64,000 nucleotides of DNA from Rapidithrix thailandica (GTDB taxonomy: Bacteria; Bacteroidota; Bacteroidia; Cytophagales; Flammeovirgaceae), in contig NZ_JBDKWZ010000027.1 of the NCBI RefSeq assembly GCF_039710355.1, forward strand, positions 5,245-69,244, given 5' to 3'. The notes under the pieces were generated by a model. It had not been told where the DNA came from. It searched no databases and worked only from the letters and a program-made list of their open reading frames with translations. The position numbers and the translations under genes were made by a program. Shown piece by piece: positions 9,049 through 17,073 of this stretch. Numbering within the stretch: the first letter of the stretch is position 1; every line of letters starts with the position of its first letter.

Positions 9049-9408
9049 CTATTGTTGAGTTACCTTCTTGCGGTGAGCCTCTCCCCAATCCGAGATACTT
9101 TGTAGCATAGGCCGCATCGATAGCCCTAAGGCGGTCAGTTCGTATTCCACTTTAGGTGGAACCTCCGCATAAACAATTCGTTTTACCAGTTCTCCCTTTT
9201 CCAATTCCCGCAATTGCATCACCAACATCCTTTCCGATACGTCAGGAATAGATCTTTTTAATTCGCTATACCGCATTTTACCATCCATAAGCCGCCAAAG
9301 AATGGTAGGTTTCCACCGTCCACCTATTAGTGATAAAGTATAGGCCATCCCGCATTTAGCCGCAATTTTTTTCTCATTAATATTATTACTGGAATTTTCC
9401 TTTCTCAT
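9049..9408 (-). CDS. HxlR family transcriptional regulator
   Basis: A 119-residue winged-helix protein. CGMAYTLSLIGGRWKPTILW (about residues 19-38) is the HxlR signature, in which a conserved Cys precedes the GG-W-KP helix. It is followed by RYSELKRSIPDVSERML (recognition helix) and LVKRIVYAEVPPKVEYELT (wing). HxlR proteins are dimeric redox- or aldehyde-responsive regulators that usually control an adjacent gene. The next gene upstream on the same strand is the methyltransferase at 9512, 103 bp away. Confidence 0.92.
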   Translation of the reverse strand: MRKENSSNNINEKKIAAKCGMAYTLSLIGGRWKPTILWRLMDGKMRYSELKRSIPDVSERMLVMQLRELEKGELVKRIVYAEVPPKVEYELTALGLSMRPMLQSISDWGEAHRKKVTQQ

Positions 9409-9511
9409 GGTTTTCTTAATTTGTGCATTTTCCGATACTTACAAAAGTAAAGTGCCTCTGCTTGCTTTACAAAACATCAGAGCCGGAGTCAGGTCCTGAA
9501 AACTTGCAATG

Positions 9512-10141
9512 TTATACCGGTTTTTTCAACAGGAGAGTCAAGATTCTGGGAATTTCCTTCTTTCCCTCCTTGTCAAAATATTCGTTCAGATCCATCAACG
9601 TAAGCCCATTGTTCTTAGCTACTTGTACAAATTCAGAGACTGCATGTGTAAAACAAGGCACTTCTTGCCGGCCTTCAGATGTATCAAACCGGGCTTTACT
9701 ACCCAGGTATTGTTTGAAAGGATGAAGCTCCCCGATATATACATAGCCTCCGGGTGTTAACACCTGGGCCACTTGCTGAAAAATAGGATTTAGATCCGCA
9801 ATATGTTCCAACACCAGACTGAAACCCACAAGGTCGTAGGCTTCTGTTACAAACGTCCACTCTTTTGTGATATCAGCTTGGTAAAACCGGACTTTCTCCG
9901 AAGTGACTTTTTCCCGGGCTTTGGCCAGCATTTCGTCCGAGAGGTCTATGGCTGTAATCTGTTCCGCTTTTTTTATAAGCCATTCGGTATTTTTTCCGGT
10001 TCCACAGCCGATTTCCAGACAGTTTTTGAACGTAACATTGGGCAGTGTTTTTCTCAAAGCAGTTCCTTCCAAGTCTCTGGTTTTATTCTTATTGCTGTCG
10101 TATTGTGACGCCCAGAGGTTATAGGCTTGACGAGTATCCAT
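9512..10141 (-). CDS. Class I SAM-dependent methyltransferase
   Basis: A 209-residue Rossmann methyltransferase. CLEIGCGTGKNTEWL (about 41-55) is motif I, ITAIDLSDEML is motif II (acidic residue binding the ribose), VRFYQADI precedes motif III, and YDLVGFSLVLEHI with LTPGGYVYI completes the core. It resembles UbiE/Methyltransf_11 enzymes acting on small molecules. The N-terminal AYNLWASQYD is a common start in this group. Substrate is not known. It may form a unit with the downstream HxlR regulator. Confidence 0.88.
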   Translation of the reverse strand: MDTRQAYNLWASQYDSNKNKTRDLEGTALRKTLPNVTFKNCLEIGCGTGKNTEWLIKKAEQITAIDLSDEMLAKAREKVTSEKVRFYQADITKEWTFVTEAYDLVGFSLVLEHIADLNPIFQQVAQVLTPGGYVYIGELHPFKQYLGSKARFDTSEGRQEVPCFTHAVSEFVQVAKNNGLTLMDLNEYFDKEGKKEIPRILTLLLKKPV

Positions 10142-10285
10142 AAAAATTCTTTGAGATTGATTCGAAATTAATAATTACAGACTTGGTATGTCTTTAGAAT
10201 TATCTTTTTGATAACTGATTTAACCAGCAACCGAACAATTGAAAGCGGGGACAATGCTAAAAAACGAAAAAGCAGTTGTTCAAAC

Positions 10286-10897
10286 TTATACTTTAGCTTT
10301 CCCTTCGTATTCAGGACAATCAATCCGGATGTCTTTATCGAGCAATTCTTTTTTTATAAGATTGCAAAAGTGGTTTGTTTCATTCTTTTGATAAAATTTA
10401 CAACCGTAACAGGTCCGTTGCACAGAAAGAATTCCCGATTGGTTCAAAGAAAAAATCACTTTGTTTAAAGCTGAGAACAATTGTATTTGTTCCGGCTTGT
10501 CCATCTTTTCAATTTGTTGCCGGATAGGATTGGCAAATTGCTCGGTGTCTTTTACCACAGCTTGCCCTTCGGATGTCAACGCTATGGAATAGCTCCTTTG
10601 GTCAAAAGCCGTTTTGTGTTTTTCTATAAGTGCTTTTTTTTCCAGTACTTTCACCACATCGCTAATGGTGGGTTTGCTTACATTGAACTCTTTGGCCAAG
10701 TGGCTTACATTGCACAGTGATTCGGGATGGTAGGTAATAAAGATGAGCAGTTGGATTTGGATAGGGCTGAGTCCAATGGTTTTTGCATGTGCCCAAAGCA
10801 ATACCCGGAATGCTTCTGATATGCGCTCAAGCCCCGCCACTATCTTACTTGGGGTATCTGTCTGTTGGAATTGGGTATTGAATACACTTTCTTTCAT
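10286..10897 (-). CDS. MarR-type regulator with C-terminal four-cysteine tail
   Basis: A 203-residue protein. Residues about 20-155 form a MarR winged helix (LSPIQIQLLIFI, VSHLAKEFNVSKPTISDVVK as recognition helix, DQRSYSIALTSEG as wing). The C-terminal 45 residues add Cys163-x2-Cys166, His176, Cys178 and Cys194, a spacing suited to a metal or redox centre and absent from ordinary MarR proteins. Copies of a TTAGGAATCCTAA palindrome lie upstream and around the neighbouring CxxC protein gene, which suggests autoregulation and a thiol or redox regulon (inference). Confidence 0.88.
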   Translation of the reverse strand: MKESVFNTQFQQTDTPSKIVAGLERISEAFRVLLWAHAKTIGLSPIQIQLLIFITYHPESLCNVSHLAKEFNVSKPTISDVVKVLEKKALIEKHKTAFDQRSYSIALTSEGQAVVKDTEQFANPIRQQIEKMDKPEQIQLFSALNKVIFSLNQSGILSVQRTCYGCKFYQKNETNHFCNLIKKELLDKDIRIDCPEYEGKAKV

Positions 10898-11019
10898 AAA
10901 TACGGATATGCTACTTTTTTACTACTACTCTCTGCTTGTTCAGGTTTTTAGTACCCCGGTGAATGAATCACTCAAATGGCATTCGGAAAAAATACAAAGG
11001 AGTCTGATTGTACGAGTAA

Positions 11020-11035
11020 AGTTAGCAATCCTAAT
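11020..11035. promoter_or_regulatory. MarR-type operator, copy 1
   Basis: AGTTAGCAATCCTAAT is a one-mismatch version of the palindrome found at 11097 and 11401. On the minus strand a TAACTTTA (-7-like) overlaps it, so a bound regulator could block transcription of the MarR gene 123 bp downstream. Confidence 0.55.
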
Positions 11036-11096
11036 TTTTAAATGAAAGTGGAATGAGGCATAGGTGTATAAGAGAAAAATAGTCAGGATTCTTTAT

Positions 11097-11112
11097 ATTA
11101 GGAATCCTAACT
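11097..11112. promoter_or_regulatory. MarR-type operator, copy 2
   Basis: ATTAGGAATCCTAACT, a near-perfect dyad, lies between the MarR gene and the CxxC protein gene. A degenerate relative (AGTCAGGATTCTTTA) sits next to it at 11081-11095. Confidence 0.55.
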
Positions 11113-11129
11113 ATTTTGGGTAAATTTTT

Positions 11130-11363
11130 TTAACCTTTTACATCTTCTAGAGAGGCTCCGAAATTGATATGCAATACATTGCCATTAGACGTAACCAAGG
11201 CCGGTACGGATTTTACCCCTGCCCTTTCAGCCTGTTCGATTTTACTTCTGTCTTCTCCCAAATGCACGATTTCCACAGCATCAGGATTTATTAAATTTAA
11301 GATATCGTGTTCTGCACTGACACAAACGGGACAACCAGCATGATAGAAAATTGATTTACTCAT
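11130..11363 (-). CDS. Small thioredoxin/glutaredoxin-like CxxC protein
   Basis: From the chosen start (MSKSIFYHAG) the protein is 77 residues. CPVC follows the first strand as in a thioredoxin fold, then a helix, IVHLGEDRSKIEQAERAGV, a cis-Pro loop KSVPALV and a final strand-helix. An earlier Met at 11396 is unlikely because a TAnnTTTG promoter box (TATATTTG, minus strand, 11401-11394) lies on top of it. The gene sits upstream of a cysteine-rich MarR regulator, and the two share operators. A thiol-exchange role in the cytoplasm is likely. Confidence 0.82.
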   Translation of the reverse strand: MSKSIFYHAGCPVCVSAEHDILNLINPDAVEIVHLGEDRSKIEQAERAGVKSVPALVTSNGNVLHINFGASLEDVKG

Positions 11364-11393
11364 AATAAATAAAGTTTTGAATGAATGATGGGA

Positions 11394-11416
11394 CAAATAT
11401 AGTTAGGAATCCTAAT
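11394..11416 (-). promoter_or_regulatory. Promoter -7 box with overlapping operator, copy 3
   Basis: On the minus strand TATATTTG (11401-11394) fits the Bacteroidota -7 consensus. The operator AGTTAGGAATCCTAAT occupies 11401-11416, between the -7 and -33 positions, a classic repressor location for the CxxC gene. Confidence 0.65.
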
Positions 11417-11701
11417 TATAAAAATCAATTTTACATTTTTTTTTATAAACCGGATTTTTATCAGGAATTTGACCTCTCATTGAATTTTGTCTAATTTCGC
11501 TGATAGCGCAAACTATCGTCTTTCCTATTCAATGCATTGGGTAATGGAGCTTATCCCTAACATTTGATAGCCACTACACTGAAACAACGCTAAGTTCATC
11601 AAACCGCAGATTTCAACATTTTTAATGGGTAGAAGCGCTGGAAAAACGAGCCATTCACCGGAAGGGAGAAGGAAGTATTTTTTTAAGTTAATTACAATTT
11701 A
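11417..11701. other. Intergenic stretch before methyltransferase
   Basis: No gene is seen in these 285 bp. The sequence is AT-rich and presumably holds divergent promoters for the CxxC protein and the methyltransferase at 11702. Confidence 0.4.
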
Positions 11702-12616
11702 ATGGGTTTAAAAAACACACAAAAGGGGCATTCAGAAGTCTATTTTGGAGATTATAGAGATTATTGGTGGAATAGGGATTATTTAGATTTGATAGCCGAA
11801 AGGTTGGGTCTGGAACGCCATAGAAAACTTCTGGATGTAGGCTGTGGCCTGTGTCATTGGAGCAAATTGCTGGTGAATTACCTGGCTGCTTCCGCTCATG
11901 TAGTCGGTTTGGACAACGATGAAAAATGGACCCAGAAAAATAACAAAGTCCGGAAGCATTTTCAAGAACTCGGGGCCCGTTTTGAGTTGATCAATGGGGA
12001 TGCTCATAAATTACCGTTTGAAGACAATTCATTTGATTTGGTCACCTGCCAAACGGTACTGATCCACGTAAAGAAGCCAAAGAAGGTAATCAAAGAAATG
12101 AAACGGGTTTTGAAACCCGGAGGGACGATTTTATGTGTAGAACCCAACAATCTGGTGCAGAACCTGATGAAAAGTTCTTTGTCAGACGGGAATACCATTG
12201 ACGAAGTATTGGACCATGTGAAATTTGCCTTAATCTGTGAAAAAGGGAAGAAAAAATTGGGTATGGGCGATAGTTCCTTGGGGGATTTGGTTCCGGGAAT
12301 GTTAGCCGAAGCGGGATTTGATGAAGTGGAAGTCTGCCTTTCTGACAAAGCCATTCCGATGTACCCCCCCTACGAACGGCAGGAACAGGTCGCTACTCTG
12401 AAACAATGGGGCAATACCACCCACCCGGATTTGCAACCGGAAAGTGATTACAAATATTTTGAAGCGTTTGGCGGCCGCTATCTGGATTTTTATGAAAATT
12501 ACCAGAAGAAATACCAGGGTGCGGGAGAAGACTTTTTGAATTCTTTGGTACATCAACAATACCATGCCGCCGGTGGAGCAGTGATGTATATTGTATCCGG
12601 TACCAAACCGGAATAA
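11702..12616 (+). CDS. SAM-dependent methyltransferase
   Basis: A 304-residue class I methyltransferase. LLDVGCGLCHWSKLL (about 43-57) is motif I, VVGLDNDEKW is motif II, INGDAHKLPFEDNSFDLVTC is motifs III/IV, and RVLKPGGTILCVEPNN closes the core. The C-terminal 130 residues (TLKQWG..YFEAFGGRYLDF) probably form a substrate-binding cap. This length and layout are seen in Methyltransf_11 proteins of unknown substrate. It is transcribed alone and ends in a strong bidirectional hairpin. Confidence 0.88.
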   Translation: MGLKNTQKGHSEVYFGDYRDYWWNRDYLDLIAERLGLERHRKLLDVGCGLCHWSKLLVNYLAASAHVVGLDNDEKWTQKNNKVRKHFQELGARFELINGDAHKLPFEDNSFDLVTCQTVLIHVKKPKKVIKEMKRVLKPGGTILCVEPNNLVQNLMKSSLSDGNTIDEVLDHVKFALICEKGKKKLGMGDSSLGDLVPGMLAEAGFDEVEVCLSDKAIPMYPPYERQEQVATLKQWGNTTHPDLQPESDYKYFEAFGGRYLDFYENYQKKYQGAGEDFLNSLVHQQYHAAGGAVMYIVSGTKPE

Positions 12617-12635
12617 TGCTAGACTCTTTGAAGAG

Positions 12636-12679
12636 ATGCATTTGCCCGGTTACTATATTTTATAACCGGGCAAATGCAT
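12636..12679. terminator. Bidirectional terminator
   Basis: A perfect palindrome with arms ATGCATTTGCCCGGTTA and TAACCGGGCAAATGCAT flanks a short AT loop. It sits between two convergent genes (11702-12616 and 12692-13777). Confidence 0.85.
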
Positions 12680-12691
12680 TTAAACCGTTTT

Positions 12692-13777
12692 TTAATTAGA
12701 GGAAATATTTTCAGAAAGCTGTTTGCAGGGGAATAACTCACTTTTAAGTTCTTCCCAAAAAACTTGTAAGGTGAGTAGTTGCTGTAGGTCCATCACGCCG
12801 AAATACTTGTTGAATCCAATAAATTGTTCCAGACATATTACTGTAACTTTTGCCGTAATGACGGACTCTTCCTTGCCGGACACGGAAAGCCGGTCAAGAA
12901 GTTTTCCATTGTGATAAGCGCTTGTGGACACTGCAAAGATTGATTCTCCCATTGAAAATGAATCAAATAAGCGGATGGCTATTTTCTTCAATAACTTAGT
13001 GTGTAACAATCGGGTTACTCCTGTCTTTTTCAATCGGGAAAGCAACCGGGTGACCCATGGAGAATCCAGGCACAAATACGTGGCAAATGATTTTTCCGGA
13101 TAGTTTTCTTTTAAAGCATGTTGATCGGAAAAGTTAAATCGGTAGGCTTTCCTTTTACCGTTAATTCCGGCAAATTGAAACTCCTTACTTTTTCCGAAAG
13201 ATTGTACAGGGGTATGATGATATTCAAAATCCTTTATGAGGTTGTCCAGGGTCCATTCAATGGCAGCTTTTCCATGTTTCTCTCCCAAGCCTAACAAAAT
13301 ACCGGTGGAAATTTCATCGGCATGGGGGTATCGGGTAATCAGCTCAGCTGCTAAGAGGTTGGTCAAGCCGGGGCATAGTCCCAGACTGACTACTGCCAAA
13401 GCCCTGTGTTGATGAGCGTAACCATTCAGCTTTCTCAGTTGTGAAAGAAAGTTGGTATTGGCAGTAATATCCAAATACAAGATAGCCTTAGTGAGACAAT
13501 AGGTGGCAAAGTCGGTACTTGATTGATCGATACATACAATGATGGCATCGTGTCTATTCACAATTTCTTTTTCCTATTTTTTGAAATGAGCAATATCAAA
13601 GTGAACACCTGTAACTTGTCTGCCCAATTGCCGGGCAGTATTGTTGGCTTTTTCTTTGTTTCTTCCGGCAAGGGTAATGGTATAGCGATTGGTTTTAACA
13701 AGCTGAGAAGCGATTAGCTTCCCCACTTTTCCATATCCGCCAATAATTAAAATTGCCTTTGTATGGGTAGTATTCAT
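12692..13777 (-). pseudogene. Saccharopine dehydrogenase-like oxidoreductase with internal amber codon
   Basis: The N-terminal part (67 codons, 13777-13577) carries AILIIGGYGKVGKLIASQLV, an NAD(P)-binding Rossmann start. It ends at an in-frame TAG (13574-13576). The same frame then continues without loss through EKEIVNRHDAIIVCIDQSS and LAVVSLGLCPGLTNLLAAEL to 12692, the normal course of a saccharopine dehydrogenase-like protein of about 361 residues. Only the TAG breaks it. A GTG at 13559-13561 could restart translation but would lack the nucleotide-binding site. The gene is probably inactivated by one point mutation. Suppression or a sequence error are alternatives. Confidence 0.8.
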
Positions 13778-13858
13778 AAGTCGATGTAAATGGATCGTTC
13801 AAAACTCATTTTATTGTGCCTAGGGAGATGTAGGAAAGTAGAAAACACAACCTTACAC

Positions 13859-14345
13859 TTACCGGAAGCTTGTTTCAAGTTCTTTTTGCCTTCTTCTTAG
13901 TCTCCGGAAGGTTTTCAAAGAGAATATTGCATAGATACCGGTGAAGAATTGCAAAATTCCACTGAATTCAAACCAAAAGTCATTGGGCATTTCATAGGTA
14001 GGCGGAGGAAAAAATTGCTTCAATGCATTTTGGGACATACCCCCATAATAAAGAATGTTTTTAAGCAAATGATTGTATCCCCCTTCATACAATCCGATCA
14101 TTCCGATAGACGCGAGTAAGGTGACGGTTAGAAATATTCCAATTGCCACTTTTCCGGATACGGTAGAGGGTTGCTTTTGGAATATTTGATAAGTAATTCC
14201 CAAAATTACGATTATCGGTAGGGCAAAAAAAAGCCACATGGAGACGGAAGGGGGCTTCATAAATTATCGCGCCATAGGCATGGTGAATCAAAGTAAGTAC
14301 CATTGTGCCTATTGAAGCCAGCATCGTGTTTCTTAAAGCGTTCAT
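13859..14345 (-). pseudogene. Four-helix membrane protein split by a homopolymer frameshift
   Basis: The start MNALRNTMLASIGTMVLTLI (from 14345) and the body FFALPIIVILGITYQIF .. VAIGIFLTVTLLASIGMIGL (to 13859) are in different frames. They join at a run of eight identical bases (A on plus, T on minus, 14226-14233). Merged, they give about 162 residues with four predicted membrane helices and a basic C-terminus (RRLRRRQKE). The family is not recognised. The break at a homopolymer could be real decay, a slippage switch, or a sequencing error. Confidence 0.65.
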
Positions 14346-14401
14346 TTTTTCTTTTTTGAAACAAAACTATACCGGGTAGCCCGCTTTGTATTGTAAAAAA
14401 T

Positions 14402-15553
14402 TTACCTGATATGATGGGAGTGAATGAACCGGGCACAAGTACTTCCGGTTGCCAGATAAGCCTGAGGGTTGGTGCCCGTAAACTGTTTGAACTCTTTGAT
14501 AAAATGAGCCTGATCATAGTAGCCATTTTCAAAGACCAAAGTGGACCAGTCTCTCATTCCCTTTTGTGTTTGAATCTGCTGCAAAACGTTATTGAACCGG
14601 TGGATACGCTGGAAATATTTCGGAGCAACACCTATATGTTTTTTAAAAAGATGACTGAGGTGTTTTTGAGAGTATCCGGTTTTTGGAATCAGCGAAGAGA
14701 GCGGGACATTCATATGGCCACATGCGTAGTTGACCACCGTATGAGCATCACTTGGACGATCGATTTTGTTGAAAAAAAACTGTTCTGCAGTTTGAAAGAG
14801 ACGGGTCGTATTCTCACAATGGAGTAAGCTTTCTCTTAGATCCAAAATAGAGGAGCCAAATAGCAAATCTGCATCCAATACCGTGGATTCCATTTCCGAT
14901 TGAGGCAATTTTGTGAGTTCGTAAAAACCTCCGGGCTGGAATTGAATATACAAAGAGACTGAATTTTGAGCCAATTGATACGTAAGTGCCTGTTTTTGAA
15001 CGCCTGACACCCAAGCATTCTTAAGTTTTTTCTTAGGTTCAGTTTTGACAAATCTTGTGGTTTCATCCAATGAAATCACCAGTTGCACTGCCCCATCGGG
15101 TAAAATTTTCTCATAAACATAGTCGAGATGGTGCCCTTTGCAATAGATCATGTTGGCAACATAAGTATCCAACGGAGCAGAGGGGATATAAGCTTTGATC
15201 TCTAACGGATTATGCTGCATTTGCGAAAGTGTATGCAGCATATTCCGGTGGCGTTTTTGAACAATGGTCGAACTTTTGATTAGCCTGGAAAGATGACCGG
15301 GACTTTTGCATTCGGTAAGGAGAGGTGGTAGTTCGGCTTGTATCCTGTCATTTTGATATTGAATTAATAAACCTTTTTCCCCTAAGTCAAAATAAGTGGC
15401 GAGAGTAAAAACCTGAGCTTTGGTAAAGTGCCTTTTCCCCTGTTCGATTTGATAGAGCACGCTAGGAGTTAAGTTCAGGAAACTGGCTAACTCTTGAGAA
15501 GAAATACCTTTTTTGAGTCGTAATTCCCGGATAGATTGACCAAGTGTATGCAT
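14402..15553 (-). CDS. XRE-AraC hybrid transcriptional regulator
   Basis: A 383-residue protein with two DNA-binding modules. Residues 1-65 form an XRE/Cro helix-turn-helix (IRELRLKKGISSQELASFLN..SVLYQIEQGKR). Residues about 120-260 resemble the N-terminal sensor domain of a large AraC subgroup (EKILPDGAVQLVISLDE, QFQPGGFYELTKLP). Residues about 290-370 are the AraC double helix-turn-helix (KTGYSQKHLSHLFKKHIGV and FENGYYDQAHFIKEFKQFTG). Most AraC proteins lack the XRE module. The frame is continuous, so the fusion appears real. The targets are unknown; the neighbouring damaged membrane-protein gene is a candidate. Confidence 0.85.
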   Translation of the reverse strand: MHTLGQSIRELRLKKGISSQELASFLNLTPSVLYQIEQGKRHFTKAQVFTLATYFDLGEKGLLIQYQNDRIQAELPPLLTECKSPGHLSRLIKSSTIVQKRHRNMLHTLSQMQHNPLEIKAYIPSAPLDTYVANMIYCKGHHLDYVYEKILPDGAVQLVISLDETTRFVKTEPKKKLKNAWVSGVQKQALTYQLAQNSVSLYIQFQPGGFYELTKLPQSEMESTVLDADLLFGSSILDLRESLLHCENTTRLFQTAEQFFFNKIDRPSDAHTVVNYACGHMNVPLSSLIPKTGYSQKHLSHLFKKHIGVAPKYFQRIHRFNNVLQQIQTQKGMRDWSTLVFENGYYDQAHFIKEFKQFTGTNPQAYLATGSTCARFIHSHHIR

Positions 15554-15670
15554 TGAATCTTTACATTGGATTGAAATGTTTCACACTGCAAGTTACCTTT
15601 TCTCCGGGAAGGATATTTTACACAATTATGGAATGGATGTATAAAGTTTTATGTAGAGGTATGGATAAAA

Positions 15671-15701
15671 AAAGGCTGTATTTCTAGCAAATACAGCCTT
15701 T
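15671..15701. terminator. Hairpin between regulator and LRR genes
   Basis: AAAGGCTGTATTT and AAATACAGCCTTT form perfect 13-bp arms around a 5-base loop. T-rich sequence follows on the plus side. Confidence 0.6.
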
Positions 15702-15709
15702 TCATTAAA

Positions 15710-15870
15710 GAAGTGAATTAAACTTTTACTTTTTCCTAAAAAACGTTTCAAAAACGCCTCTTCTGTGTTACTTTTCTCAACAATAGCTTTGGCTATTCTC
15801 TTCAAAAAGTGCCTTGATGAGCCGGTTCTGATTCCATCTTCGGTCAAAAACTATACGTTTAAATCACATC
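15710..15870 (+). repeat. MITE-like element, full copy
   Basis: 161 bp bounded by GAAGTGAATTAAAC and GTTTAAATCACATC (one mismatch from perfect terminal inverted repeats). The interior matches the copies at 22015 and 49440. On the minus strand it holds a conserved frame including RIAKAIVEKSN..AFLKRFLGKSKSLIHF, possibly the tail of the parent transposase. Confidence 0.85.
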
Positions 15871-15876
15871 TACAAC

Positions 15877-15928
15877 TTAGGGCATGTTTAAATTTTATCC
15901 TTTGGGCTGAAATTTAAACATGCCCTAA
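15877..15928 (-). terminator. Palindrome after LRR gene
   Basis: TTAGGGCATGTTTAAATTT and AAATTTAAACATGCCCTAA form 19-bp arms. It lies downstream of the STM4015-like gene. Related gcatgTTTaaatttt palindromes recur at 17001 and 32470. Confidence 0.7.
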
Positions 15929-16015
15929 AGAGGATACCCACATCGGTTTATTCAGGAGTATTTTTAATAAGTATAAAACTATTGTTTTTGGATTACTTAC
16001 AGCAAGTTACACTGT

Positions 16016-16939
16016 TTATTCGCCTACTTCCACATAACGATCATCCTCGTCTCCTACCGGGTTTCCTACCGGGTCCGATAAATCCACTTGACAGGGGAGT
16101 TTACTTAGTTTTGCAGATAGCTCTTCAGAGATATAATGGTGCCTGAGGATTAAACTTTTCAGTTGGGTAATTTTCGGATTGGCTAACAGCGCTTGAGCAC
16201 CTTTGTCTCCGAGCGTCCCCATCGAAAGGTCAAGCACTTCCAAACCATCCAGGATGCTTGCATTGTTCAAAGCCCTGGCAATCTCATCGGAAATTTCGCT
16301 GTTTTTCAAACCCAGGTAGGTGAGCTTAGGGAAGTGGTCTCCGGACAAGAAAGGTTGTAGGTCTTCCAGGGTTCCGGTCCATCCGTAATTTTTATTACCC
16401 AACCATAATTCCAAATGTTTCAAGTTCGGGAGAGTTGCATTGGCGATTTCTATCAGGGTTTGGCGATCCATTCCCCCGGTTTCTACAATCAAGGTTTCGA
16501 GTGAGGTATGGTGCAATGAACCGAATGAGAGTCCGTTTCCACCCCGAACCTGAAAGTGTTTTAATTGTGGGTAAGCGGCTAACAGAGGGGAAACATCGCA
16601 TTGATTGATCCAGGACATCTCACATTCTTGATAGGTAATATCTCCTAAGAAAAGGTATTCCAGTTTTGGTAATTTGTCTTTATTCTGAATCAGAAGATCT
16701 ACAAGTTTAGTAGAATCGTTTTTATAACTAATTGTATTAAACCAGGCCCCGATAACGAGTTCCTTTGTTTGAGTGGTGATAGGATTATCACAATATTTTT
16801 GAAATAAAGCATCGAAACCCCCTTCTTCATTATCTTTATTAATGCTTATCCGGTAGATAAACTTTAAGAAAGAAATTTTACCTTTAAAGTCAACGATTTT
16901 CCTGTGGTTGAAGGAAGACAGGTTTTCGTTAATGGTCAT
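16016..16939 (-). CDS. STM4015-like leucine-rich repeat protein, copy 1
   Basis: About 307 residues from MTINENLSSFN, the start shared with its paralogue (an upstream Met at 16990 adds 17 residues not shared). Leucine-rich repeats run through the body (LEYLFLGDITYQECEMSWIN, LKHFQVRGGNGLSFGSLHH, LEHLELWLG-type units, YLGLKNSEISDEIARALN, LEVLDLSMGTLGDKGAQALL). It ends DDRYVEVGE. The whole layout matches the STM4015 family of bacterial LRR proteins, whose function is unknown. No signal peptide is seen, so it is cytoplasmic. It is followed 62 bp downstream of copy 2 and is clearly a tandem duplicate. Confidence 0.85.
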   Translation of the reverse strand: MTINENLSSFNHRKIVDFKGKISFLKFIYRISINKDNEEGGFDALFQKYCDNPITTQTKELVIGAWFNTISYKNDSTKLVDLLIQNKDKLPKLEYLFLGDITYQECEMSWINQCDVSPLLAAYPQLKHFQVRGGNGLSFGSLHHTSLETLIVETGGMDRQTLIEIANATLPNLKHLELWLGNKNYGWTGTLEDLQPFLSGDHFPKLTYLGLKNSEISDEIARALNNASILDGLEVLDLSMGTLGDKGAQALLANPKITQLKSLILRHHYISEELSAKLSKLPCQVDLSDPVGNPVGDEDDRYVEVGE

Positions 16940-17000
16940 GTTAAAAAAAACAAGGGTTTTGATTTTAGGGTCGGTTAAAATTATTGTCATAATGTTAGAA

Positions 17001-17059
17001 CATGTCTAAAATTCGATGTGGGTGCCCTTTTACAACCCAAAAGTGAAATTCAGACATGC
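17001..17059 (-). terminator. Hairpin between LRR paralogues
   Basis: ACATGTCTAAAATTC and GAAATTCAGACATGC form an imperfect stem with an inner GGGTGCCC..ACCC element. It ends transcription of copy 2 or modulates readthrough into copy 1. Confidence 0.5.
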
Positions 17060-17073
17060 TCTCTAATCGCTTT

